17,201 nt of DNA, taken from positions 1-17,201 of the forward strand of contig DATCVR010000082.1 in the NCBI GenBank assembly GCA_036566745.1. Reading direction: 5' to 3'. Below are positions 1-7,596 of the stretch, piece by piece. The notes under the pieces are model-generated. The model ran no database searches and was not told the DNA's origin. It saw only the letters and a program-made list of their open reading frames with translations. The stretch's first letter is position 1. Each line of letters starts with the position of its first letter. The translations under genes were made by a program, and so were the position numbers. Source of the DNA: DATCVR01 sp036566745. GTDB taxonomy: Bacteria > Actinomycetota > Actinomycetes > Jiangellales > Jiangellaceae.

Positions 1-3000
1 CGCCAGCTGCGGATGTTCGTGCGGCGCGACGACTACGGCCGCTTCCTCTCCTTCCTCGTCTACCTGCCCCGCGACCGCTACAACACCGACGTCCGCGAGC
101 GCATCCAGGCCATCCTGCTGGCGGCCACCAGCGGCGAGTCCATCGATTTCACCGCGCGCATCAGCGAGTCCGTGCTGGCCCGGCTGCACTTCGTGGTGCG
201 GATGCGGCCCAGCCAGGAGCTGCCCGACCTCGACGTCCCGGCGCTGGAGAAGCAGCTCGTGGCCGCCACCCGGGCCTGGGGCGACGAGTTCTCCGACACG
301 CTGGCCGAGCAGGTCGGCGAGGAGTCCGCGGCCCGGCTGCTCCGGCGCTACCGCGAGAGCTTCCCCGAGGGCTACAAGGCCGACTTCCCGGCCCGCACCG
401 CCGTGGCCGACGTCTGCCGGCTCGAGAGCCTGCCCGAGACCGACGGCCTGGGCATGAACCTCTACCAGCCGGTGGGTGGCATGCCCAGCGAGCGCAGGTT
501 CAAGATCTACCGCACCGGCTCGCCGATCTCGCTGACCCAGATCCTGCCCATCCTGTCCCGCATGGGCGTCGAGGTCGTCGACGAGCGGCCCTACGAGATC
601 GTCCGGCGTGGCTCCGGCACGCCCAGGGCGGCGTACATCTACGACTTCGGCCTGCGCTACGACGCGATCCGCACGGGCGAGGGCGAGCGGCTGAAGGACC
701 TCTTTCAGGACACGTTCTCCGCCGTGTGGCGCGGCGACGCCGAGAGCGACGGCTTCAACGCGCTCGTGCCGCTGGCCGGGCTGTCGTGGCAGCAGGCGGC
801 GGTGCTGCGCGCGTACGCCAAGTTCATGCGCCAGTCCGGGTCCACGTTCAGCCAGAACTACCTGCAGGAATGCCTCTCGGGGCATGTCGACATCGCGCAG
901 ATGCTGATCGAGCTGTTCGAGGTCCGCTTCGACCCCGACCGGTTCAGCGAGGACGACGCCGGCCGGGCCGCCCGAGCGGAAGCCACGGAGAAGGTCAGCC
1001 TGCGCATCGAGGCTGCCCTCGACGAGGTGGCCAGCCTCGACCAGGACCGCATCCTGCGCTCGTACCTCGGGCTGGTCCAGGCCACCTTGCGGACCAACTA
1101 CTACCGCGAGGCCGTCGAGCCGTGCAGCAAGGCCTTCAGCTTCAAACTCGACTCTCGCGCGGTTCCCGAGCTCCCCGATCCGCGTCCCAAGTACGAGATC
1201 TGGGTCTATTCGCCGCGCGTCGAGGGCGTCCACCTCCGCTTCGGCAAGGTGGCTCGCGGTGGACTGCGGTGGTCCGACCGGCGCGAGGACTTCCGCACCG
1301 AGGTCCTGGGCCTGGTCAAGGCCCAGGCGGTCAAGAACGCCGTCATCGTGCCGGTGGGGGCCAAGGGCGGCTTCGTCGCCAAGCAGCTCCCCGACCCCGC
1401 GGTCAACCGCGAGGCGTGGCTGGCCGAGGGCATCGAGTCCTACAAGACTTTCATCTCCGGCCTGCTCGACATCACCGACAACCGCGCCGACGACCAGACC
1501 ATCGTCCCGCCGGCCCGGGTGGTGCGCCACGACGGCGACGACCCCTACCTCGTCGTCGCGGCCGACAAGGGCACCGCCACCTTCTCCGACATCGCCAACG
1601 AGATGTCCAAGCGCTACGACTTCTGGCTCGGCGACGCCTTCGCCTCGGGCGGTTCGGCCGGGTACGACCACAAGGCCATGGGCATCACCGCCCGGGGGGC
1701 GTGGGAGTCGGTCAAGCGGCACTTCCGCGAGATGGGCCGCGACTGCCAGAACGAGGACTTCACCACGGTGGGCGTCGGCGACATGTCCGGCGACGTGTTC
1801 GGCAACGGCATGCTGCTCTCGACCCACACCCGGCTGCTGGCCGCCTTCGACCACCGCCACATCTTCCTCGACCCCGATCCGGACGCCGCGGTCTCCTACG
1901 CCGAGCGCCGGCGCCTGTTCGATCTGCCGCGGTCGAGCTGGAACGACTACGACCGCGCGCTGATCAGCGAGGGCGGTGGCATCCATCCCCGCACCGCGAA
2001 GAAGATCGTGCTCACCGAGCAGGCCAAGCAGAGCCTGGGCATCGACGCGTCGGTGACCTCGATGACCCCGCCCGAGCTGATGCGCGCCATCCTGCGTGCC
2101 CCGGTCGACCTCCTCTGGAACGGCGGCATCGGCACCTACGTCAAGGCGGCGGCCGAGACCCACGCGGTCGTGGGCGACAAGGCCAACGACGCGATCCGGG
2201 TCGACGGCGCCGAGCTGCGCTGCGCGGCCGTCGGCGAGGGCGGCAACCTCGGGTTCACCCAGCTCGGCCGGGTCGAGTACGCCATGGCCGGGGGACGGAT
2301 CAACACCGACGCCATCGACAACTCCGCCGGCGTCGACACCTCCGACCACGAGGTCAACATCAAGATCCTGCTCGACGGCGTGGTGCGGGCCGGCGACCTC
2401 ACCGAGAAGCAGCGCAACGAGCTCCTGGCCCAGATGACCGACGAGGTCGCCGACCTCGTGCTGGCGCACAACTACGGCCAGAACGTCGCGCTGGCCAGCG
2501 CGGTCCTGCAGGCGCCCAACCTCGCCCACGTCCACCGGGCCTACCTGGCCAAGCTCGAGGCCGCCGGGATGCTCGACCGCCAGATCGAGGCGTTGCCCAC
2601 CGATCGCCAGTTCGTCGAGCGCATGAACACCGGCAAGGGGTTGACCGGGCCGGAGATGTCGGTGCTGCTCGCCTACACGAAGAACCCCATGTATGCCGAG
2701 CTGCTCAAGTCCGGGCTTCCCGACGACCCCTACCTCGGCCGTGCCCTCCACGCGTACTTCCCGTCCGAGCTGCGCGAGCGGTTCCCCGAGCGGATCGACG
2801 AACACCCACTACGGCGCGAGATCATCACCAACACGGTGCTCAACGAGCTGGTGAACCAGGCCGGTACGACATTCGCGTTCCGGCTCGGGATGGAGACCGG
2901 CGGCTCGATCGAGGAGCTCGCCCGGGCCCACACCATCGCCGGTGTCGTGTACCGCATGCCCGAGCTGCTCACCGCGGTGAAGTCGCTCGACAACGTCGTG

Positions 3001-3672
3001 CCGGCCGAGTTGCAGACCCGCATGCGGCTCGAGGGCCGCACCATCACCGAGCGGGCCACCCGATGGCTGACCGTCAACCGCCGCCCACCCCTCGACATCG
3101 CCTGGCAGATCGGGTTCTTCGAGGCGCCGATCGCCCGGTTGCTCGAGTCGCTGCCCGACGTCCTGGTGGGTCGCGAGCTCGACCTCTACGTGCAGCGGCG
3201 CGACGCGCTGATCGGGGCCGGGGTTCCGGACGATCTCGCGGTGCGGGTTGCGGTGCTGCCCCCGGCCTACGCGGGCCTCGGCATGGTCGAGAACTCGCTG
3301 ACTACCGGCACCGACCTCCTCGAGGTGGCCCGGGTCCACTACACCCTGGGCGAGCACCTCGAGCTCGGACGGCTGCTCGAGCGGATCGTCGCGCTGCCGC
3401 GCTCGGACCGGTGGCAGACGATGGCCCGGGCCGCGTTGCGCGACGACCTCCATGCCGTGCAGGCGTCGCTGACGGCCCAGGTCATCCAGCACACCGACGA
3501 AGGCGGCGACCCCGAGACCCGCGTCCGCACCTGGGTCGATCAGGACGAGCTCGTGGTCGGTCGGGTTCGCCGCACGCTCGGCGAGATCGTCGAGAGCGAG
3601 ACGTTCGACCTGGCCAGGCTGTCCGTCGGCCTCCGGGTGGTGCGTTCGCTCCTGCGCAGCGACGCCGGGTGA
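1..3672 (+). CDS. gdh: NAD-specific glutamate dehydrogenase, large (GDH2/180-kDa) type, 5' partial
   Basis: This catabolic enzyme converts L-glutamate and NAD+ to 2-oxoglutarate, ammonium and NADH in the cytoplasm. The reading frame is open from base 1, so the gene starts upstream; 1,223 residues are visible of roughly 1,600 usual for the family. The visible part opens with the family block RRDDYGRF...LVYLPRDRYNT. The catalytic dehydrogenase core lies near window residues 400-850: ARGGLRWSDRREDFRTEVLG, then VPVGAKGGF from about residue 450 carrying the expected catalytic lysine, the nucleotide-binding stretch VGVGDMSGDVFGNGM near residue 590, and NGGIGTY near 707. The remaining roughly 370 residues are the long C-terminal extension of this class. 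The ATG at 13 is an internal methionine, not the start. The gene ends in TGA and converges on the next gene, separated by a hairpin. No lesion was seen. Assignment to the large NAD-GDH family is secure; the symbol is generic. Confidence 0.96.
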   Translation, partial: RQLRMFVRRDDYGRFLSFLVYLPRDRYNTDVRERIQAILLAATSGESIDFTARISESVLARLHFVVRMRPSQELPDLDVPALEKQLVAATRAWGDEFSDTLAEQVGEESAARLLRRYRESFPEGYKADFPARTAVADVCRLESLPETDGLGMNLYQPVGGMPSERRFKIYRTGSPISLTQILPILSRMGVEVVDERPYEIVRRGSGTPRAAYIYDFGLRYDAIRTGEGERLKDLFQDTFSAVWRGDAESDGFNALVPLAGLSWQQAAVLRAYAKFMRQSGSTFSQNYLQECLSGHVDIAQMLIELFEVRFDPDRFSEDDAGRAARAEATEKVSLRIEAALDEVASLDQDRILRSYLGLVQATLRTNYYREAVEPCSKAFSFKLDSRAVPELPDPRPKYEIWVYSPRVEGVHLRFGKVARGGLRWSDRREDFRTEVLGLVKAQAVKNAVIVPVGAKGGFVAKQLPDPAVNREAWLAEGIESYKTFISGLLDITDNRADDQTIVPPARVVRHDGDDPYLVVAADKGTATFSDIANEMSKRYDFWLGDAFASGGSAGYDHKAMGITARGAWESVKRHFREMGRDCQNEDFTTVGVGDMSGDVFGNGMLLSTHTRLLAAFDHRHIFLDPDPDAAVSYAERRRLFDLPRSSWNDYDRALISEGGGIHPRTAKKIVLTEQAKQSLGIDASVTSMTPPELMRAILRAPVDLLWNGGIGTYVKAAAETHAVVGDKANDAIRVDGAELRCAAVGEGGNLGFTQLGRVEYAMAGGRINTDAIDNSAGVDTSDHEVNIKILLDGVVRAGDLTEKQRNELLAQMTDEVADLVLAHNYGQNVALASAVLQAPNLAHVHRAYLAKLEAAGMLDRQIEALPTDRQFVERMNTGKGLTGPEMSVLLAYTKNPMYAELLKSGLPDDPYLGRALHAYFPSELRERFPERIDEHPLRREIITNTVLNELVNQAGTTFAFRLGMETGGSIEELARAHTIAGVVYRMPELLTAVKSLDNVVPAELQTRMRLEGRTITERATRWLTVNRRPPLDIAWQIGFFEAPIARLLESLPDVLVGRELDLYVQRRDALIGAGVPDDLAVRVAVLPPAYAGLGMVENSLTTGTDLLEVARVHYTLGEHLELGRLLERIVALPRSDRWQTMARAALRDDLHAVQASLTAQVIQHTDEGGDPETRVRTWVDQDELVVGRVRRTLGEIVESETFDLARLSVGLRVVRSLLRSDAG

Positions 3673-3681
3673 CCCGCGCCG

Positions 3682-3714
3682 ACACCACCGCTCAGCCGGA
3701 CTGCGCGGTGGTGT
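3682..3714. terminator. Bidirectional hairpin between convergent genes
   Basis: Perfect 9-base inverted arms ACACCACCG (3682-3690) and CGGTGGTGT (3706-3714) enclose 15 bases, within which CAG/CTG can form a further short stem. It starts 9 bases after the dehydrogenase stop and its right arm lies in the last codons of the minus-strand gene, so one structure can serve both convergent transcripts. There is no U-tract, which is common for GC-rich actinobacterial terminators. Terminator function is inferred. Confidence 0.6.
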
Positions 3715-4198
3715 AGGCCGGCCCGCGGCTGTCCTGGTTCTGCAGCGCCAGCCAACGGCCGTGCTCGAAGGTGAAGGTCACGCCGATGACCAGCGGGATG
3801 GGGTCGGCGCCGGGTGCCGGGGTGAACACCGAGTCGAACAGCACGAAGGCGGTCTGGCAACCCCGCACCTCGCGGGTGAGCTCGTCGAAGGTCTGGGTCC
3901 AGTCCGGATCCGCGAAGAACGCCTCGATGAAGCCCATGGTGCGGTCCTTGCCGTACAGCACCTCGCCGTCGGCGAAGATCGCCGTCACGTCCTGGTGCAG
4001 GACCGAGGCGAACCCGGCGGCGTCACGCTCATGGGTGCTGCGCACGTAGGTGTCGACCGCCCGGTCGAACCGTGCTCGGCACCCGCCACTCCCAGGTTCG
4101 GCCGGGGCGGAGTCGTCGGCCTGGACGAGGCCGGCTGCCGGCACCGCGGTGGCAAGCACGGCCAGGATGGGGACGATCGCTCGAAGTCTGCTGGTCAT
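3692..4198 (-). CDS. Secreted SnoaL/NTF2-like (DUF4440-type) protein
   Basis: This 168-residue protein has a clear Sec signal peptide: a basic N-terminus, a hydrophobic core at residues 7-24 and likely cleavage after VQA at about residue 27. The mature part looks like an NTF2-like alpha+beta cone fold of the SnoaL/DUF4440 kind. It has an N-terminal helix (about 41-60, ending STHERDAAGF), a strand with VTAIFADGEVLYGKD (71-85), a helix around 87-97, and C-terminal strands ending in TFTFEHGRWLALQNQDS (141-157). Cysteines at 40 and 114 could form an exported disulfide. The ATG at 4198 is supported by a GAGGAGAG ribosome-binding site a few bases upstream on the minus strand. It is divergent from the ArsR-type gene. 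Members of this fold are enzymes or binding proteins; no catalytic residues can be assigned, so the substrate is unknown. Confidence 0.8.
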   Translation of the reverse strand: MTSRLRAIVPILAVLATAVPAAGLVQADDSAPAEPGSGGCRARFDRAVDTYVRSTHERDAAGFASVLHQDVTAIFADGEVLYGKDRTMGFIEAFFADPDWTQTFDELTREVRGCQTAFVLFDSVFTPAPGADPIPLVIGVTFTFEHGRWLALQNQDSRGPAYTTAQSG

Positions 4199-4264
4199 GG
4201 CGCTCTCCTCGAATCGGGTTCATGTCACCCGAGTCAAGAACCCACTGGATGGCCGAGGAAATGA

Positions 4265-4280
4265 TTCGACGTCGATCGAA
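4265..4280. promoter_or_regulatory. Possible operator dyad upstream of the ArsR-type gene
   Basis: TTCGA (4265-4269) and TCGAA (4276-4280) form an inverted repeat around a 6-base spacer. It lies about 20 bases upstream of the TATCGT element proposed as the -10 box of the downstream regulator, where a bound dimer would cover the -35 region. ArsR-family proteins commonly autorepress through such short dyads. The arms are short, so chance is a real alternative. Confidence 0.25.
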
Positions 4281-4301
4281 CGCTTCGCGCGCTCGCGGGG
4301 C

Positions 4302-4314
4302 TATCGTGCTGACG
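4302..4314 (+). promoter_or_regulatory. Possible leaderless-type -10 element for the ArsR-type gene
   Basis: TATCGT at 4302-4307 matches the TANNNT pattern and ends 6 bases before the GTG at 4314, so transcription would start on or next to the start codon. No Shine-Dalgarno sequence precedes this GTG, which fits a leaderless mRNA, a common arrangement in actinobacteria. No convincing -35 box is visible. Confidence 0.35.
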
Positions 4315-5291
4315 TGATCGTGGTCGATGTGGACAGCGCGAGCCTGGCCAGGCTGCGGCTGACACCCTCGCCTGCCTACGAGCTGGTCGGCTGGCTGATG
4401 CTCGCCGCCCAGGGGCGCCGGCACCCGGTGTTCGGGGATCCAGGGGCCGCCGCGCGCTCCGAGCTCGCCCACCCGGACGTCGCCCTCGCGGCTGGCGTGC
4501 TTCCCCAGGGCGGTCGGGGGTACCTTCCCGACCTGCTCACGCCTCGCCCGGCTCCCGGTCCGCGGTCACGGACCCTGAGCACCCAGTTCGACGCGGTGGC
4601 CGCTACGCCGGCCTGGGCCGTGGCCGAGCAACTGGCGTGGTGCGGCGACGAGGGACGACGGATCCCGGACGCGGTCCGATCGGCCGCCGAGTCGGGCACG
4701 TTCGCCGCCCGGGCCGCCGCGGGGCTGCGGAGGTTCTGGCAGGCGACCCTGGCCGATCGCTGGCCGGTGCTGCGCGAGCTCCTCGACGCCGACATCCGGA
4801 AGCGCTCCTATCAGCTGGCCGACTTCGGGGTCGGCGACGTGCTCGGCTCGCTGCACGAGGACCTCCGCTGGACCGGCGACCGGATCGAGGTCGACAAGCC
4901 CTACGACGAGCAGCTGGCCCTCGTCGACGCCGACCTCGTGCTGGCACCCTCCGCGTTGCGCTGGCCCGCGCTGTCGGTGCAGGTGTGCCATCCGGCCGAC
5001 GCCGTCATGTGCTATCCGGTCGACGGGCTCGGCGCGGCGGCTCCGGCCCGGCCACGGCGCGGGCGGCCGGCGGTGTCGGCGCTCCTGGGCGACAGCCGGG
5101 CGCAGCTGCTGGTCGACCTCACCTCGCCTCGATCCACCGGCGAACTCAGCGCACGTCACCAGCTCGCGCCGGCCACCGTGTCGCACCACCTGGGCGTGCT
5201 ACTCCGGGCCGGACTCGTCCACCGGATGCGCGACGGCCGGATCGTGCGATATCACCGCAGTTCCCGCGGAGACGCTCTGATCGGGGAATGA
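4314..5291 (+). CDS. ArsR-family winged-helix transcriptional regulator with DUF5937-like N-terminus
   Basis: This 325-residue cytoplasmic DNA-binding protein is predicted from the GTG at 4314. The frame is open further upstream, but those residues lie in the divergent intergenic region and do not look coding. Residues 1-240 resemble the DUF5937-type domain found in long actinobacterial ArsR-like regulators, with a WLMLAAQGRRHPVFGDP stretch early and an acidic/hydrophobic VDKPYDEQLALVDADLVLAPSA region (193-214). The C-terminal winged helix is clear: helix from about 253 (RPAVSALLGDSRAQLLVDLT), a Ser/Thr turn, recognition helix APATVSHHLGVLLRAGLV (285-302) and wing RMRDGRIVRYH (305-314). No metal-binding cysteine pair typical of metal sensors is visible at the helix, so the signal is unknown. 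Neighbours give no clear target; autoregulation is possible through the upstream dyad. Confidence 0.85.
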   Translation: MIVVDVDSASLARLRLTPSPAYELVGWLMLAAQGRRHPVFGDPGAAARSELAHPDVALAAGVLPQGGRGYLPDLLTPRPAPGPRSRTLSTQFDAVAATPAWAVAEQLAWCGDEGRRIPDAVRSAAESGTFAARAAAGLRRFWQATLADRWPVLRELLDADIRKRSYQLADFGVGDVLGSLHEDLRWTGDRIEVDKPYDEQLALVDADLVLAPSALRWPALSVQVCHPADAVMCYPVDGLGAAAPARPRRGRPAVSALLGDSRAQLLVDLTSPRSTGELSARHQLAPATVSHHLGVLLRAGLVHRMRDGRIVRYHRSSRGDALIGE

Positions 5292-5297
5292 ATTCCA

Positions 5298-5326
5298 CGC
5301 CACCCGGCGAAAGGCGGCCGGTGGCG
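5298..5326 (+). terminator. Hairpin after the ArsR-type gene
   Basis: CGCCACC (5298-5304) plus GGC (5306-5308) pairs with GCC (5317-5319) plus GGTGGCG (5320-5326), a 10-base stem with one bulged C and an 8-base loop. It begins 6 bases after the regulator stop codon and lies before the TAD operon, so it likely ends the upstream transcript. No U-tract follows. Confidence 0.5.
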
Positions 5327-5408
5327 GAACTTCGCGTCGAATGTGTTCCATGGATAAATAGCCGGTCCGCGACCATTCGGACACGCCTGTGGACAACGCG
5401 AGCCCGGC

Positions 5409-5438
5409 TTTACAGGGCTGGTCAAAGTCGAGCATGAT
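5409..5438 (+). promoter_or_regulatory. Candidate promoter of the TAD operon
   Basis: TTTACA at 5409-5414 (five of six matches to TTGACA) and CATGAT at 5433-5438 are 18 bases apart, which would start transcription near 5445. That leaves a leader of about 35 bases containing the tadA ribosome-binding site. A competing candidate is the AT-rich GATAAATA at 5353-5360, with TTCGCG at 5331-5336 as its -35. Both are pattern matches only. Confidence 0.35.
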
Positions 5439-5479
5439 CCACGCTCATCCGACGATCCGATTCACGTTCGGAGTGGCTC

Positions 5480-6721
5480 ATGAGCGCTGTCGACATCATC
5501 GACGCCGAGGTACGCGACGAAGTGCGCCGGCAGGGTCTCGACCCGGTCGCCGAACGCGCGGCGGTGCACCGCATCGTCCGCGCCACGGTGTCGGCGTACG
5601 ACGAGCGCAGCCTGGTCGAGGAGCTGCCGCCGCTGGGCGACCCCAGCTCGGTCGAGCGCGCCGTGGTCGACATCGTCGCTGGTTACGGGCCGATTCAGCG
5701 ATATCTTGACGACCCCACGGTCGAGGAGATCTGGATCAACGACCCAGCCAAGGTGTTCGTGGCACGGTCCGGTCGCAGCGAGTTGACCACCACCATCCTG
5801 ACCGCCGACGAGGTCCGCAGCCTGGTCGAGCGAATGCTCAAGACCTCCGGGCGCCGCCTCGATTTCTCCAGCCCTTTCGTCGACGCGATGTTGCCCGACG
5901 GCAGCCGCCTCCATGTCGTCATTCCCGACATCACGTTCGACCATTGGGCGGTCAACATCCGCAAGCACATCGTGCGGACCGGCGGGCTCGACGAACTCGT
6001 CGCACTGGGCACACTCAGCGTCACAGCCGCGCGATTCCTCGACGCGTGTGCAGTGGCCGGATTGAACATCCTCGTGTCCGGGGGCACCCAAGCGGGCAAG
6101 ACGACCTTGCTCAACTGCCTCGTCGCCGCGGTGCCGGCCCGCGAGCGGGTCATCACCTGCGAAGAGGTGTTCGAGCTCCGAGCGCCGCTGCCAGACGTCG
6201 TCCGGATGCAGACCCGCGGGGCCAGCCTCGAGGGCACCGGCGCCGTCACCCTGCGCGATCTCGTCCGCGAGGCGTTGCGGATGCGGCCCCAGCGGCTCGT
6301 GGTCGGCGAGGTCCGTCAGTCCGAGTGCCTCGACCTCCTGATCGCACTGAACTCCGGCATCCCCGGCATGTGCACCCTGCACGCGAACAGTGCCCGCGAG
6401 GCCGTCACCAAGATGTGCACCTTGCCGCTGCTCGCCGGCGAGAACATCACGAGCGGCTTTGTCGTGCCCACAGTGGCCGCGTCCGTCGACATCGTCGTCC
6501 ACATCGACACCTGTCACGACGGCGCGCGGCGGGTGCGCGAGATCGTGGCGGTTCCGGGGCGGGTCGAGCACGACACAGTCGAGCTCGAGCCGATCTTCCT
6601 CACCCGGGGTGAGCACCTGGTGCGGGTCGACGGCCATCCGCCCCATGCCGAGCGTTTCGAGCGGGCCGGTCTCGATGTCCGATCACTGCTCGGTGACGAC
6701 GATCTCGGCGGCGTGGCCTGA
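5480..6721 (+). CDS. tadA: TadA/CpaF-type secretion ATPase
   Basis: This cytoplasmic hexameric ATPase of the type II/IV secretion superfamily powers assembly of TAD (Flp-type) pili with TadB and TadC. The ATG at 5480 follows GGAG (5470-5473) at ideal spacing. The 413-residue protein has an N-terminal domain to about residue 170 (GYGPIQRYLDDPTVEEIWIN at 69-88, the usual CpaF entry block). The RecA-like domain follows: Walker A GGTQAGKTT (201-209), Asp-box-like ITCEEVFEL (225-233), Walker B LVVGEVR (273-279) and His box CTLHANSA (298-305). All catalytic positions are present. Gln-Ala in the P-loop instead of the more usual Gly-Ser appears in other actinobacterial CpaF proteins as far as I recall. 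It is the first gene of the operon and its stop overlaps the tadB start by one base. No TadZ gene lies upstream. Confidence 0.95.
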   Translation: MSAVDIIDAEVRDEVRRQGLDPVAERAAVHRIVRATVSAYDERSLVEELPPLGDPSSVERAVVDIVAGYGPIQRYLDDPTVEEIWINDPAKVFVARSGRSELTTTILTADEVRSLVERMLKTSGRRLDFSSPFVDAMLPDGSRLHVVIPDITFDHWAVNIRKHIVRTGGLDELVALGTLSVTAARFLDACAVAGLNILVSGGTQAGKTTLLNCLVAAVPARERVITCEEVFELRAPLPDVVRMQTRGASLEGTGAVTLRDLVREALRMRPQRLVVGEVRQSECLDLLIALNSGIPGMCTLHANSAREAVTKMCTLPLLAGENITSGFVVPTVAASVDIVVHIDTCHDGARRVREIVAVPGRVEHDTVELEPIFLTRGEHLVRVDGHPPHAERFERAGLDVRSLLGDDDLGGVA

Positions 6722-7596
6722 TGGGTGCCCTGATCGGGCTCACCTTCGGCGCGGGCGCCTTGCTGATGTGGCGAGCCTGGGCCCAGCCCGACGACGCGGG
6801 CGACGCCCTCCAGGCGCGGCCCGGGCGCCGCGGGGTCCGCGAGCGCCTCGCCGAACTCATCGCCCAAGCCGGCCTCGACGCGGTCACCCCACGCCAGGTC
6901 CTCACGGCCGGCCTGGGGGCGGGGCTGGTGGTGGGCACGCTGTTCCTCGCCGTCTCGCGCACCTGGCCGATCGCGCTGGCCTTCGCGGTGCTCGCGGGCG
7001 GCGCGCCATTGGGCCTGGTGCGGATGCGCGCCCGCCTCCGGCGTCGCGAGCTGCGCGATCACTGGCCCGACGTCGTCGACAACCTCGCCTCGGCGGTGCG
7101 TGCCGGCCTGTCGTTGCCCGACGCGCTGACGCAGGTGGGTGCCCGTGGCCCCGAGCCCCTGCGAGGCCCGTTCGAGCGGTTCGGCGAGGATTACCGCGCC
7201 AGCGGCCGGTTCCACGACTGCCTCGACGCCCTGAAGGCACGGCTGGCCGATCCCACCGGCGATCGCATCGTCGAAGCCCTGCGTGCGGCGCGCGACGTCG
7301 GCGGCAGTGATCTCGGGCAGTTGCTCCGGACCCTGTCGATGTTCCTGCGTGACGATGCCCGGGTGCGCTCCGAGCTGGAGACCCGGCAGGGATGGGTGAT
7401 CAACGCTGCCCGACTGGCGGTCGCCGCGCCCTGGGCGCTGCTCGGGGTGCTCTCGCTGCGCTCGGCGGCGGTGCAGTCGTTCAACTCGCCACCCGGCTGG
7501 TTCGTGCTCCTCGGGGGTGCGGCGATGTGCCTGGTCGCCTACCGGCTCATGATCCGGATCGGCCGGCTGCCCGCTGAGGAGCGAGTGCTGCGATGA
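6721..7596 (+). CDS. tadB: TadB-like inner-membrane platform protein (T2SSF domain)
   Basis: This polytopic membrane protein is one of the paired GspF-like platform subunits that couple TadA to pilin extrusion. The 291 residues show hydrophobic segments at about 2-20, 58-78, 82-102, 227-247 and 259-280. The cytoplasmic T2SSF domain lies between about 115 and 225, with the family features HWPDVVDNLASAVRAGLSLPDAL (114-136) and DVGGSDLGQLLRTLSMFLRDD (192-212). The ATG at 6721 overlaps the tadA stop (TGATG), implying translational coupling. The tadC start overlaps its end by four bases. The length is normal for actinobacterial TadB. TadB and TadC are paralogous, and the assignment rests on order and topology. 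Confidence 0.92.
   Translation: MGALIGLTFGAGALLMWRAWAQPDDAGDALQARPGRRGVRERLAELIAQAGLDAVTPRQVLTAGLGAGLVVGTLFLAVSRTWPIALAFAVLAGGAPLGLVRMRARLRRRELRDHWPDVVDNLASAVRAGLSLPDALTQVGARGPEPLRGPFERFGEDYRASGRFHDCLDALKARLADPTGDRIVEALRAARDVGGSDLGQLLRTLSMFLRDDARVRSELETRQGWVINAARLAVAAPWALLGVLSLRSAAVQSFNSPPGWFVLLGGAAMCLVAYRLMIRIGRLPAEERVLR

Noticed and set aside
726..3716. Very long open frame (about 1,000 codons) overlapping the glutamate dehydrogenase
   Set aside because: It is Arg/Gly/Pro/Ala-rich, shows no domain pattern, and is the +1-shifted shadow of a well-supported gene in GC-rich DNA.
4050..4313. In-frame upstream extension of the ArsR-type protein
   Set aside because: It would overlap the divergent secreted-protein gene, and its residues look like antisense translation; the GTG at 4314 fits the promoter arrangement better.
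5462..6646. 394-codon minus-strand open frame opposite tadA
   Set aside because: Antisense shadow of a gene with all ATPase motifs; no ribosome-binding site or family resemblance.
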